Assembly: GCF_000745485.1 (NCBI RefSeq)
Contig: NZ_KN050694.1
Span: 199,408-263,407 of the forward strand
DNA: 64,000 nt
Direction: 5' to 3'
Origin: Methanobacterium veterum
Lineage (GTDB): Archaea; Methanobacteriota; Methanobacteria; Methanobacteriales; Methanobacteriaceae
Position 1 is the first letter of the stretch; each line of letters starts with the position of its first letter. Positions 27,249-35,479 of this stretch are shown here, piece after piece. Below the pieces are notes generated by a model that was not told where the DNA came from, searched no databases, and saw nothing but the letters and a program-made list of their open reading frames with translations. The position numbers were made by a program, and so were the translations under genes.

Positions 27249-28232
27249 TTATATGTCTCCGTGATTCAATAGAAAAGTTTCTACCATGTAAATAGACCAG
27301 TCATCACTATCAAAATAACCGTCATCTCCAGCATTTCCAAAGCCGAAATCATCTAGAAAGTCAATGCTATTGTTATCACTTGAAGCGTTGAAGGGTGATT
27401 CTATATATTGGCCTTCTTGTAAGTTATCATAAGGTGAACCTGCACCCATATCATTAAAAAGTACATCAGTAATGATATTGGAGTTAGTGTTAGCGTTAGT
27501 CTGGTTAGTATCGCTACTGGTGTCTTCTGTGGGCTGGTTATTGATAAGCCAGTCTAACAAACCTTGATCAAAATTTGAATTCGTAGAACTATTTTGAGAG
27601 GTAGAAGAACTGTTCTTTTTGGAATTACCTGTTTTATAACCGGAATTATATTTAGAACTATAACTGGATTGAGGGTAAGAACTATTGGACCTTAAGTTAC
27701 CTGTTGCATATCTAATTAAATTACTTAAAGTACCGTTTGTTTTGTTAGTTTTGTTTAAGGTGCTTCCAGCAGCTGCACCTAAAGCAGAACCTAAATCATA
27801 TCCACAAACAACTCCATACGCTACAGGGGCAAAAAGCAGTATGGCCACTATAAATAATGCTATTTCTTGTTTTGAACCTGTTATAATCCGTGATTTCTCT
27901 TTTTTTGGCATAACTAATCGAGTGGCAGAGAAGGGGTATAAAAAAGGAACTCCTTTTTTGGTTACTATGTCAAAGAGTATGTGCATCATGTAACCAGATA
28001 AAAATGCTATCCCAAGCGTAGAATTAAGTAAAAATGAAAAAACTATTGGAATAAGCCAGATAACAGAATGACCCCAACCTCTATGCTCACCAATTACACG
28101 ATCCGCAAGGTCAGGTAAGACAGATATCCAAGCAGTGAAAAGTAGTCCTGCTATTGAGAAAGGTAAGTTAAAAATCCAAACCAATAGAGTAAAAAGTAGA
28201 ATTCCTCCTGCAATATGTGTATAAAACCTCAT
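27249..28232 (-). CDS. YdjM-like membrane protein with a long Ser/Asn-rich tail
   Basis: ATG 28232 is preferred over GTG 28241 because AGGTGAT lies just before it. The 327-residue product has 3-4 membrane segments in residues 1-150 and conserved family features: THIAGGIL near the start, SVLPDLADR, RGWGHS and HILFDIVTKKGVPFLYPFS. YdjM-family proteins are called membrane-bound metal-dependent hydrolases, though activity is poorly known. The last 160 residues are a low-complexity Ser/Asn/Asp-rich tail, absent from typical members. It lies in the same operon as the Hjc-type resolvase. Confidence 0.75.
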   Translation of the reverse strand: MRFYTHIAGGILLFTLLVWIFNLPFSIAGLLFTAWISVLPDLADRVIGEHRGWGHSVIWLIPIVFSFLLNSTLGIAFLSGYMMHILFDIVTKKGVPFLYPFSATRLVMPKKEKSRIITGSKQEIALFIVAILLFAPVAYGVVCGYDLGSALGAAAGSTLNKTNKTNGTLSNLIRYATGNLRSNSSYPQSSYSSKYNSGYKTGNSKKNSSSTSQNSSTNSNFDQGLLDWLINNQPTEDTSSDTNQTNANTNSNIITDVLFNDMGAGSPYDNLQEGQYIESPFNASSDNNSIDFLDDFGFGNAGDDGYFDSDDWSIYMVETFLLNHGDI

Positions 28233-28241
28233 ATTAATCAC

Positions 28242-28871
28242 CTATTTATCTATAAAAAACATTAAACTCCTAACTATTAAAATAGCCATGATAAGTGCAC
28301 TCATGAAAGTTCTACTAGTAGTTAATCCTAATTTAAATAATATAACAAATATAAACGCCCCTATAACAAAAATAAATGGTATGGTGACGTTCATTTCAGT
28401 TCCGTAGTTTTCTTTTTCTTCTTTGTTAACTAAAATGAAAGTTTTATGGAATCCATGCGCCTCTTTTTTGTAAATGCCCCAAATTGAACCAACAAAAACA
28501 ATGAACTTATTTCCAGATACAGAAAGCCAGAATTGAGCAACTGATTTAGTTATGTTTTCAAAACGGTTAAAAACAATAACTAATTTGTCTTTTTGAATTG
28601 TTTTCTTTAAAATTTCTTTTAACTGAACAACTGTATTTTTAGCGAGCTGAGATTTTGTTTTAATATTCTTTCTATTTTTTAATTGAGAAACTTTAATGAT
28701 TATATCGATAATTTTGGTCTTTATGGGATACATCTCATTAATATAAACAGAATATCTATATTTTTCATTAATTCTATCAAAAAATGGTAGAGTGTTCTTT
28801 TTCCAGATTAAAGTATTCATACCTTCACGTATATTGTTCAATACTCCGTTTAAAATCTCCATGTTTTCCAT
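28242..28871 (-). CDS. Unknown 209-residue protein with C-terminal membrane hairpin
   Basis: The start ATG overlaps the Hjc stop as TAATG (28,869-28,873), showing translational coupling. The N-terminal 150 residues are soluble, Lys-rich and helical; the C-terminus has two hydrophobic segments (about 166-182 and 190-205). No family was recognised. Its conserved place between the resolvase and the YdjM-like protein suggests a membrane-tethered partner. Confidence 0.6.
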   Translation of the reverse strand: MENMEILNGVLNNIREGMNTLIWKKNTLPFFDRINEKYRYSVYINEMYPIKTKIIDIIIKVSQLKNRKNIKTKSQLAKNTVVQLKEILKKTIQKDKLVIVFNRFENITKSVAQFWLSVSGNKFIVFVGSIWGIYKKEAHGFHKTFILVNKEEKENYGTEMNVTIPFIFVIGAFIFVILFKLGLTTSRTFMSALIMAILIVRSLMFFIDK

Positions 28872-29299
28872 TAAATCAACCTTTTTTGGTATTCATCTGA
28901 AATTAGTTGATCAAATTCAATTCCTTCAAGCATGGCCGTGTTATAATCAATAGAATATGATTTTCCATGAATTTTAAGATCCATGATTTTTAAAAATCTC
29001 CAGTCTTCACGGTTGATGAATTTAATTGCAATAAAAGATTTAGCCTTTAAACCATTGGCAAAGCTGTTTAATGTGCCTATTTGCATTTTTCTAATCTTAA
29101 TTAAAGTATTCAAGGTGGTTTTAACTTCCATAACAAAAATAGAATCCCCATCTCCTGCGATCAAGTCAGGGCATGAAGCTCCAGAGGCTGGAAAGCGACA
29201 TGCTACAAAACCATTTTCTTTAAATGATTTTACAAGCTCTTGTTCATGTTTAATGCCCTCTTTTTTCATATTTTCAATTGTCATAAGCCTAGAACTCAT
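28871..29299 (-). CDS. hjc: Holliday junction resolvase, archaeal Hjc type
   Basis: The 142-residue product has the Hjc nuclease core: GIKHEQELV with E19, CRFPASGASCPDLIAG with D45, and MEVKTT with E58 and K60. These residues bind metal and cut four-way DNA junctions during recombination. AAGGTGAT precedes ATG 29299. Its genomic company is unusual: surface and membrane protein genes, not repair genes. It may be an accessory, element-borne copy rather than the housekeeping enzyme; this is inferred from context only. Confidence 0.85.
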   Translation of the reverse strand: MSSRLMTIENMKKEGIKHEQELVKSFKENGFVACRFPASGASCPDLIAGDGDSIFVMEVKTTLNTLIKIRKMQIGTLNSFANGLKAKSFIAIKFINREDWRFLKIMDLKIHGKSYSIDYNTAMLEGIEFDQLISDEYQKRLI

Positions 29300-29308
29300 T
29301 AAATCACC

Positions 29309-29806
29309 TTAATAAGGCTTGAATTTATAATGTTTAGTGCATAAAGAAGGATCAAATGTAACCCATTTACCATTTAGTAAGACTAATAATCTTCTGTGAT
29401 TATTTGATTCCTTTGTTTTAAGCTGCTGAACTTTGACAGTATAACCATTGGCTTCTAAAACCATTTTGGAAAAGTCAGTTAAGCCCCAACAATCCCCATA
29501 TCCAGTATCAATAACTCCTTGAGCAGTAGTTGCAGCCCCATGTTTCCAATCAAAATTGTAGTAAATGTAGTCTAAGAGTATTTTAAGGCCACTAGCACCA
29601 TTTAGATTATTTAAATCACCACTAATGCCAGATGTGGGGTCAATAATCATTTCACCCGGAGCAAGCTGATCAAATCCAGAATCATAGGAAATAATATCAC
29701 ATCCTTCATCGTCAGTATTTGGAAGATTTTCATAAGCCATAACTGGGCTTGTAAAAGTAATTCCAAAGATGCAAACTATGAGAATTGCAATTAGCTTTTT
29801 ATTCAT
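29309..29806 (-). CDS. Exported transglutaminase-like cysteine protein
   Basis: The 165-residue product has a signal peptide (cleavage likely after VMA, residue 24) and a transglutaminase-like domain with the triad C106 (GYGDCWGLTDF), H137 (NNHRRLLVLLNG) and D152 (WVTFDPS). Such domains in methanogens include peptidases acting on the pseudomurein wall, but other archaeal members are of unknown use. It is the first gene of the operon leading into the Hjc gene (9 bp gap). Wall-peptide cleavage is only one possibility. Confidence 0.75.
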   Translation of the reverse strand: MNKKLIAILIVCIFGITFTSPVMAYENLPNTDDEGCDIISYDSGFDQLAPGEMIIDPTSGISGDLNNLNGASGLKILLDYIYYNFDWKHGAATTAQGVIDTGYGDCWGLTDFSKMVLEANGYTVKVQQLKTKESNNHRRLLVLLNGKWVTFDPSLCTKHYKFKPY

Positions 29807-29974
29807 GATAACACATCCATACAGAACAAAGGCTCTAAATAGTGATAATCAATCCATAGTTCAACTAACAGTGTCATGTTCCAAACATTGTATACTATTT
29901 CAAGCTTCATTTTATCTCAAAAAGAATTATTAAGAGATTTACTCAAATAGGGAACTATCTCCTTCTTCATCGCT

Positions 29975-30658
29975 TTAATCATCATCACCATAGTCTACAT
30001 CAGGATTATAACTATTTCCAGGATCTAAAGGATCATAATCACTTTCATGTTGTTGACCATCATCAAAATCTTCACTATTATTGTCATTGTTCTCGTCTGT
30101 ATTGACAGTAGAATTATCCGGATTAGTGTTATTGTTGTTATCTCCTGAATCTATTTCAGAATTATCATTGTCTGTGTTAATCTCGTTATTTCCGGAATTA
30201 ACCTCTGAATTATTGATGTCAGTATTATTATCAACTCCAGAATTTACATCCTGACTACTATTGTCCATATTGTTGTTAGTTGTTTGATTATCATTATTTG
30301 GTTGATGTACTGGAGGCTTTGGTTTTATTGGTTTATTAATTTGTTTAGATATCTTATTGTTCTTAAGGGCATGTTTTAAAGCAGTTAATATGCTTAAAGT
30401 ACCTTGATCATCAATATTGCCCCGATTATCAGAAGCTTCATTAATTTTAGCATTCTGGTTATCTGTTCCATTAGCAAGATTATCCATCATTTCACTTTCA
30501 TTTAACTCAGTATCATTTTGTACAGGTTGAGCTACCTGCAAAGCATGTGTATTTGGTTGATTTCCCATCATTACGCCATATCCAACACCACCAACAGCAA
30601 CAATTGCAATAGCGAGGATAAGAACGTATTTAAAATGGAAATTATCAGGAAATTGCAT
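29975..30658 (-). CDS. Membrane-anchored Asn/Asp-rich low-complexity protein
   Basis: After a short N-terminal cytoplasmic stretch, residues 11-31 form a signal anchor (LILAIAIVAVGGVGYG). The rest is hydrophilic, ending in about 100 residues of Asn/Asp/Ser/Glu-rich sequence with repeated NNTD and DNNS units. AAGGAGA precedes ATG 30658. It probably extends from the membrane through the wall as a flexible stalk. No catalytic domain is visible. Confidence 0.65.
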   Translation of the reverse strand: MQFPDNFHFKYVLILAIAIVAVGGVGYGVMMGNQPNTHALQVAQPVQNDTELNESEMMDNLANGTDNQNAKINEASDNRGNIDDQGTLSILTALKHALKNNKISKQINKPIKPKPPVHQPNNDNQTTNNNMDNSSQDVNSGVDNNTDINNSEVNSGNNEINTDNDNSEIDSGDNNNNTNPDNSTVNTDENNDNNSEDFDDGQQHESDYDPLDPGNSYNPDVDYGDDD

Positions 30659-30752
30659 TTTTATTTCTCCTTTTAAATTTGTACAATATTTTCATTCATT
30701 CAAGTTCCCAAAAAAAAGGAAAAAAATATGGGGGTAAAAAATTAATTATGGC

Positions 30753-31577
30753 TCATGAGAAGTATCTTTCGTTATTGTTCTCATTTAGTTCAGAGATTAC
30801 GTAATAAGGGTCAACTGTAGCTGTTCCTTTATTGAAAGCACCTGTGATAGTGATATTTTTTGTTTCTCCAGCGTTTATTGTACCTGCAGATATGTGTATA
30901 GTTCTGTAGGTCCCGTCAGTTTTCTGTACTACCCATTTAACTAGCACTTTGTTAGCATTGCCCAGTCCAATGTTTTCAATTTTGGCTGTTGTAGAGTTGC
31001 TTGATTTAGTTATGGAAGAAATCCTTAAATCAGGCATCATAATAGCTTGATAAGCTTGTACACCTGTAGAAGTTCCACCAATTAAGTATCCTCCGAATAG
31101 TATAGGTTCGCTAGTTGATGTAAAATCAGTGACTGGTGTTTGAACTGTTCCATCTTCTCTGTTAAGAATTACGAGTTTAGAATTACTTGCAACGAGAACA
31201 TAAGCGCCTTTAACTAGTATGTATTTAGCAACCTGTCCAGCACCTAATGGGGCTGTAGATGTCCATTTAACAGCACCTGTAGTTTTATTTAATGCTTTAA
31301 CATCGTTACCTTCTCCAATGAAGAGGTATTTTCCTGCTTTCATAGCAGATCCATTTGAGGAAACAATATTGGAAGTTTTCCATAGTGTTGTACCATTAGG
31401 GTCTACTGAAGCTAATCCAGAGGTAGATGCAGAAAAAATATCTACTCCATCACTAGTAATGCTATTAGGTTGACCCGTTGGAGCATTCCAAGCTTGAGTC
31501 CAAGCACTGGCAGCGCCTAGTGATGCAACAAGGCAAGCAATAAAAGCTATTAACAGGTATTGTCTTTTAAATTTCAA
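30753..31577 (-). CDS. Exported PQQ-like beta-propeller plus CARDB protein
   Basis: A TTG at 31577 is chosen because a near-perfect SD, GGAGGTGAT, lies just upstream; the longer frame to 31598 includes the SD itself. The 274-residue product has a signal peptide, repeats typical of PQQ-like propeller blades (NGTTLWKT, TTGAVKWTS, REDGTVQT) covering about residues 30-185, and a C-terminal CARDB-type domain from PDLRISSITK to ELNENNNERYF. It should be surface-exposed. Only about four blades are present, so the propeller is short or partial. Confidence 0.7.
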   Translation of the reverse strand: MKFKRQYLLIAFIACLVASLGAASAWTQAWNAPTGQPNSITSDGVDIFSASTSGLASVDPNGTTLWKTSNIVSSNGSAMKAGKYLFIGEGNDVKALNKTTGAVKWTSTAPLGAGQVAKYILVKGAYVLVASNSKLVILNREDGTVQTPVTDFTSTSEPILFGGYLIGGTSTGVQAYQAIMMPDLRISSITKSSNSTTAKIENIGLGNANKVLVKWVVQKTDGTYRTIHISAGTINAGETKNITITGAFNKGTATVDPYYVISELNENNNERYFS

Positions 31578-32164
31578 ATTATCACCTCCGCACAACATAT
31601 AAAAGACACATAATTATAAGTAAGTCATTAAATACTCGTTATGGGACTAAAATAGTATTTATGGGCCCAAAAAGCCAGAATAAGCCAAAAATTTGTATTT
31701 AACAATTTGAACATAAAAATAAAATAAAATTTCTTTTTTGAACATTTTTCATTTTGGATATTTACAGCTGTAAAAGTTAGCGTTCAAAAAATTCTTTAAA
31801 AAGTGGACAAAAGCACAATTTAATTAGCATGTATGTTGTTACTTTGTTCAATTCTGAACCTTGTTTTTAGACATTATTTTGGCTGAACTTCGTTAAATTT
31901 AACTAAAGCGAAGTATAATAAATTAATTTTTGTACTGTTTAAATCATTTTTAGTACTTTATTTTGATTAATATTATATTAAATCTGTGATTAACTGATTT
32001 TGTAACTTAATAATCCTAATTAATCTAATTATTGTACTGTAAAGCTTTAAAATTTACATTTAAGCTTTTCTACTTTTCATTAAATAGTATATCTTTTTAA
32101 TATAGTATGATCTTATAGTACCGTAAGTACTTACAATGGTCAAGTGTTTTAAAGAGGTGTAAAA
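31578..32164. other. Intergenic region with promoters and a nested dyad
   Basis: About 590 bp, AT-rich. It holds the upstream region of the minus-strand gene at 31577, a nested dyad at 31,887-31,914 (ACTTCG/CGAAGT around GTTAAATTTAAC) and the operator-like palindrome at 32,123. No reading frame with an SD was found. Confidence 0.45.
32123..32134. promoter_or_regulatory. Palindrome GTAAGTACTTAC before the 32165 gene
   Basis: A perfect 12-bp dyad located about 30 bp upstream of the TTG start and just after a TATA-like stretch (ATCTTATAG). It is placed where a repressor would act, perhaps the product of the downstream gene. Confidence 0.35.
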
Positions 32165-32461
32165 TTGTCTTGCAGAGTAGATGAAAGAAGAATTTTAGCT
32201 GCACTAAATCAGCTTGAAAGAAAAACAGGAAAACCAATGCGAAAAAATTTTCTAAATAAAGTCTATCTAAACAGAAAAAAGGATGCAAAACTAACACTGC
32301 TAAGTTTTGTGACAAATAAAAGTGAAAGCAAGATTGCAGGGGAATTAATAAGCCAACATATAAAAAATTTTGAAAATGAGAATGGAAGATTAGAAATATT
32401 AGCAAAAGAGCTTTTAAAGGTGAGTAAATGCATAAAAGATGTAGGTATTCCGGTGGAATAG
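32165..32461 (+). CDS. Small basic unknown protein, 98 residues, TTG start
   Basis: AAAGAGGTG lies 6 nt before TTG 32165, supporting this start. The product is basic and helical (ERKTGKPMRKNFLNKVYLNRKKD), then ENENGRLEILAKELLKVSKCIKD. DNA binding is plausible from charge and size, and a dyad precedes the gene, but no helix-turn-helix is evident. It overlaps the next small gene by 34 bp. Confidence 0.5.
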   Translation: MSCRVDERRILAALNQLERKTGKPMRKNFLNKVYLNRKKDAKLTLLSFVTNKSESKIAGELISQHIKNFENENGRLEILAKELLKVSKCIKDVGIPVE

Positions 32462-32565
32462 GAACTTGCATAGAATGTAAAATTTGCTATCCCAAAAATG
32501 ATGAGAGTATAAAGAATTACATTAAAAAAATTTTTAGAATGATTAAAACAATGTTCTTTAATTAG
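32428..32565 (+). CDS. 45-residue Cys-rich microprotein overlapping the 32165 gene
   Basis: ATG 32428 follows AAAGGTGAGTAA, a good SD located inside the upstream gene. The product has four Cys (C5, C14, C17, C20; CRYSGG, TCIECKICYPK), enough for one zinc site, then a basic helix. The overlap suggests coupled expression with the 98-residue protein. Confidence 0.5.
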   Translation: MHKRCRYSGGIGTCIECKICYPKNDESIKNYIKKIFRMIKTMFFN

Positions 32566-33094
32566 AGGAAGAAATTATGAAAAATATTAACTGGTAGAAC
32601 TGTTATTCAAAAAAGCCAATTTTACATTATATCATATAGCCCATCTTACCGAAAAAACATTAAATTACAATTAAACAATTATGAAAAATGTGTGTGAGTA
32701 TGGAAAAAAAGCATATTACATTCTATTTTATTTGGAAAATCATTCAAACTCAATTATCTTTAAAATTCTGTTTATTAAATAAAAAGCAGTATTTACTACT
32801 ATTTTCAACTAATAATCCTTTAAAGTCATTATTTTTCTATTTATTTACTTCTATTCGGTTTAATTTTTCTTATATGATATATAAAAACAATCTAATGAGT
32901 AATACTAAAATAAATAAAATTAATTTAGTAATAATAATTCATTAAATTTGTATAATGAAATATGCACAAAATGTTTAACATTTTAGCTAACTTCAAGATA
33001 AATCCAACAAAATGTTTAACATTTTAGTAAACTTCTAAATGAACCATTAAAAAGGAAATATTATAACTTCAAATTAAAAATAGAAGGAATTAAA
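32566..33094. other. AT-rich intergenic region with paired operators
   Basis: About 530 bp. An 85-codon frame at 32688-32945 is Phe/Ile/Lys/Asn-rich with no SD and is regarded as noise. The two identical dyads at 32,968 and 33,009 are the main feature. Confidence 0.45.
32968..33025. promoter_or_regulatory. Two identical 17-bp palindromes 41 bp apart
   Basis: AAAATGTT-T-AACATTTT occurs at 32,968-32,984 and again at 33,009-33,025, inside a longer direct repeat that includes the flanking CA and AG. The spacing is four helical turns, so two repressor dimers could bind the same face of the DNA. They lie 70 bp upstream of the 40-residue gene at 33,095. Confidence 0.5.
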
Positions 33095-33217
33095 ATGTCT
33101 AAATATGTTAATAAGCTTTTAAAATTTTATAATGAACAAAAAGATATTAAACCACCTAAACCGTATATTAAATCATTGAAAAAACTTTTAGAATTTTATG
33201 GAGTTAAACCAGATTAA
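33095..33217 (+). CDS. Small basic unknown protein, 40 residues
   Basis: ATG 33095 is preceded by AGAAGGAATTAAA. The product is rich in Lys and aromatic residues and has an internal near-repeat: NKLLKFYNEQKDIKP and KKLLEFYGVKPD share the LL-FY--K-KP pattern. The paired dyads upstream may regulate it. No family was recognised. Confidence 0.45.
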   Translation: MSKYVNKLLKFYNEQKDIKPPKPYIKSLKKLLEFYGVKPD

Positions 33218-33299
33218 GTTGACAATATAAAAATGTTAATTATCAATTCTTGATATATCTATATAAAGCATTTCAGTTTACTTTTTTCTTATAATATCT

Positions 33300-33359
33300 T
33301 CAATTTGTGGTATGTATCTTGTTCACTTTCAAAAATGATGTTATCAATATCTTGTTCAT
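33300..33359 (-). pseudogene. Relic start of a fourth wall-protein paralogue
   Basis: On the minus strand AGGAGG (33,367-33,372) precedes ATG 33,359, followed by MNKILITSFLK and a stop after 19 codons. The opening resembles MNKTLVL and MKKVLVL of the three intact paralogues, and the leader hairpin and promoter repeat are present upstream in the same order. The signal peptide and the rest of the gene are gone. Confidence 0.45.
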
Positions 33360-33384
33360 ATGGTAACCTCCTATTTTTTGGTGC

Positions 33385-33423
33385 AGAGCTGGGTTATGAC
33401 ACCCTTAACAACGCAATTGCTCT
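33385..33423 (-). promoter_or_regulatory. Leader hairpin of the relic gene
   Basis: AGAGC (33,385-33,389) pairs with GCTCT (33,419-33,423), just upstream of the SD, in the same place as the hairpins at 34,425-34,470 and 35,480-35,510. The G-C to A-U change relative to those copies is compensated on the other arm. Confidence 0.35.
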
Positions 33424-33561
33424 ACTAATGATTAATAATAGGTTTAAAGCAGTTTTTTGTCTTTTTTTGAATTTTTAATGTAAACTAATTGCAGGCTATT
33501 TTCCTTGATGATTATATTTGGTAAGTTGTGTTATTACTTGCTTATTTGTGTGTTATTACTT

Positions 33562-33609
33562 GCTTATTATATCAGTAATATAATAAAAACTTTGCGATTA
33601 GTATTAAAT
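33562..33609 (-). promoter_or_regulatory. Wall-protein promoter repeat, copy at the relic
   Basis: The block TTATTATAT, AATATAATAAAAACTTT and ATTAGTATTAAA recurs with few changes at 34,703, 35,708 and 36,983. Read on the minus strand it contains a TATA-like TTTTTATTATATT preceded by AAAG. It lies about 205 bp upstream of the relic ATG. Confidence 0.5.
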
Positions 33610-33905
33610 ACAAAAATAATATTAATATAATATTTTAATTAGTTAATAATTAACTACTAATTTAAGTAATATTAATATAGTCTGTTTTATAATTCTCTTT
33701 GATATAATTAAATTTAAAAAAAATTAATGTATAAAATGAAATAGAAATAGAGCTTAATAATAAAATCTAATAGTTTTTTCAGTAGATATGAAAAAATAAT
33801 TTATATTTAAATCAGTATATTAATTCAATTCTTAAATAATTGATATTCTTCCTAAAAAAGTGCATTTAACTATATTAATTTTGGTTTTAAAATAATAAAA
33901 GGTAT

Positions 33906-33930
33906 GATTAAGGAAATTAGTTCCTTAATC
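33906..33930 (-). terminator. Hairpin terminator of the 33917 gene
   Basis: GATTAAGGAA and TTCCTTAATC form a perfect 10-bp stem with a 5-nt loop that includes the stop codon of the minus-strand gene. A T-rich stretch follows leftwards. Similar TTAAGGA/TCCTTAA hairpins end the paralogue at 36,021. Confidence 0.55.
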
Positions 33931-34399
33931 TACCATACAATAAACCACTACCTATCATCAATGTTGATAAAACAGCAGGTAATATAGGTAAACCAGTTTT
34001 TTGCATAGGTACTGTTTTTCCAGCGGATTTATTTGCAGCATTGTTTGCAGCGTTGTTACCTCCAGCGGCTCCACCAGCAGCAGCTGAATTGTAGTATAAA
34101 ATACTAATGATTTTCTTTTGGATGATTATAATGGTTGGTTCATCATCTTTGCCATCTTCTTTTCCATCATCGCCATCTTTTGCATCATCGTCATCATTTA
34201 CTTCAGACTGGTCATCATCATCTTGTTGATCATCAGTTACATCAGATTGACCAGCATCTCCATCATCTACAGCATCCTGACCTTGATCAGCACCTTGTAC
34301 AGTTGTATCATCTGTACCTGTATCTGCTGCAGCACCAAATCCCATTCCAGCACCTATAACCATTACAAATGCTAGAAGCAATACTAATGCTTTTTTCAT
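33917..34399 (-). CDS. Asp-rich wall protein with QKTG sorting-like signal, paralogue 1
   Basis: The 160-residue product has a signal peptide (KKALVLLLAFVMVIGAG), a very acidic Asp/Gly/Gln-rich middle (about 26-90), a short hydrophobic strand, an Ala/Asn-rich spacer and the C-terminal signal PMQKTGLPILPAVL followed by a hydrophobic stretch and GRLRN. The tail has the tripartite form of wall-sorting signals: motif, membrane segment, basic end. CTGGAGGAAAA precedes the ATG. It shares tail, leader hairpin and promoter repeat with the genes at 35,186 and 36,021. Wall anchoring is inferred. Confidence 0.7.
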   Translation of the reverse strand: MKKALVLLLAFVMVIGAGMGFGAAADTGTDDTTVQGADQGQDAVDDGDAGQSDVTDDQQDDDDQSEVNDDDDAKDGDDGKEDGKDDEPTIIIIQKKIISILYYNSAAAGGAAGGNNAANNAANKSAGKTVPMQKTGLPILPAVLSTLMIGSGLLYGRLRN

Positions 34400-34424
34400 A
34401 TTCTTTTCCTCCAGTATTTTAGGC

Positions 34425-34470
34425 GTAGGGCCGGGTTAGTAAAACTCCATCTATCTTTAAGATGCCCTAC
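34425..34470 (-). promoter_or_regulatory. Leader hairpin of paralogue 1
   Basis: GTAGGGC (34,425-34,431) and GCCCTAC (34,464-34,470) form a perfect 7-bp stem enclosing 32 nt, about 10 nt upstream of the SD in the transcript. Corresponding hairpins occur before paralogue 2 and the relic. Confidence 0.45.
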
Positions 34471-34702
34471 TTAACGATTTATCTGCTTTGAGTCCCTAAT
34501 TATTTGACTCAATATCAAAAATGGGACATTAAATGCCCTTATTTTTTAGTTTTTGTTTACAAGGATCTTCTAGTTAAGGGAGAGATCAATGGATGCGTAA
34601 AACTAATTGTGGAAATTATTGATTTTTTAGATTTGATGGATTGTAACATATCTTCCCCTTTGATAGTTGTATTTCTTGCAAGTATCATGTTATTACTATT
34701 GT

Positions 34703-34750
34703 AGCTTATTATATTATTAATATAATAAAAACTTTACTATTTGTATTAAA
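34703..34750 (-). promoter_or_regulatory. Wall-protein promoter repeat, paralogue 1
   Basis: Nearly identical to the copy at 33,562, including AATATAATAAAAACTTT and TATT-GTATTAAA. It lies about 300 bp upstream of the ATG, predicting a long 5' leader. Confidence 0.5.
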
Positions 34751-35185
34751 AGGAAAAATGATATTAATATACCCGGCAGATCAACCAATAAAAAAATAGT
34801 AATTTAACTAATATTAAGAAAGCATTTTTTGCAACCCTCTTTAGTACTAACAAATTTAAAAAAATAAAGTTTAAAAAATAGAGTGCAATTAGAAACTTCT
34901 AAATAAATTTGATTTATTTTGCAGTAATTATAATGAAATGAACTTTATTTTGTATATTGAAACGTATAAATCGATAATGACTAATATTTCATGATAATAA
35001 ACGATTTAAAAGCTAAATCTATTAAGTATTTGAGATAATTAAGACTACATGGTAAGTGTGAAAATAAAAATGGAGTTTAAATTGTATTAATGTTGTATTT
35101 AAATCATATGAATTGATAAAAAAAGTTTTTAGTATATATAAATAAATTTAAACCTATAAAATTAAAAAAATAAAATAAATAAGGG

Positions 35186-35452
35186 TTATTTCCTTAATTT
35201 TCCATACAATAAGCTACTACTTACAAGTAATGTTGATAAAAGTGCAGGCACAACCGGTAAACCAGTTTTCTGCAGTGGCAGTGTTTTTCTAGGATCTTTC
35301 TGATTATTTGTGCTGGGATCTAAGTTTAGGTTAGATGAATCAATAGTTATATTTCCGACATCGTTTGAATCTTGTTCTGCAGCTGCACTAAGTCCAATAC
35401 TAACATTTATCGTAACGACAAAAGCTAGAAATAAAACCAATGTTTTATTCAT
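35186..35452 (-). CDS. Minimal wall protein with QKTG sorting-like signal, paralogue 2
   Basis: At 88 residues this is the shortest of the family: a signal peptide (KTLVLFLAFVVTINVSIG), a 30-residue Asn/Asp-rich spacer, and the tail PLQKTGLPVVPALLSTLL with SSSLLYGKLRK. After processing almost nothing but the spacer would remain. TGGAGGAAATCTC precedes the ATG. Tail residues are nearly identical to those of the 36,021 protein, indicating recent duplication or selection on the signal. Confidence 0.7.
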   Translation of the reverse strand: MNKTLVLFLAFVVTINVSIGLSAAAEQDSNDVGNITIDSSNLNLDPSTNNQKDPRKTLPLQKTGLPVVPALLSTLLVSSSLLYGKLRK

Positions 35453-35479
35453 GAGATTTCCTCCATTAATTTTTTGTGC

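Larger units (their letters stand above)
33218..33916. other. AT-rich region holding a relic of the wall-protein family
   Basis: About 700 bp without intact genes. It contains the relic coding start (33,300-33,359), its SD and leader hairpin (33,385-33,423), a direct repeat GTGTTATTACTTGCTTATT (two copies around 33,530-33,570) and a promoter-repeat copy (33,562-33,609), all in the minus orientation. The remaining 300 bp is featureless AT-rich DNA. Confidence 0.5.
34400..35185. other. Leader and promoter region of paralogue 1, plus AT-rich DNA
   Basis: The first 350 bp belongs to the 33917 gene: SD, hairpin, and the promoter repeat at 34,703. Sequences such as TAACATATCT and TTTGATAGT-GTATT in the leader are also found upstream of the 36,021 gene, so the whole leader is duplicated. 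From 34,760 to 35,180 nothing is recognised. Confidence 0.5.

Noticed and set aside
31887..31914. Nested dyad ACTTCG..CGAAGT with GTTAAATTTAAC as an RNA gene
   Set aside because: The stems overlap each other and are short; it may be an operator, but there is not enough to call an RNA.
32688..32945. 85-codon plus-strand frame
   Set aside because: It has no SD, is dominated by Phe, Ile, Lys, Asn and Leu codons as expected from AT-rich DNA, and shows no domain pattern.
32968..33025. Two repeats that might start a CRISPR array
   Set aside because: Only two copies are present, the unit is a simple dyad with a 24-bp gap, and no cas genes are nearby.
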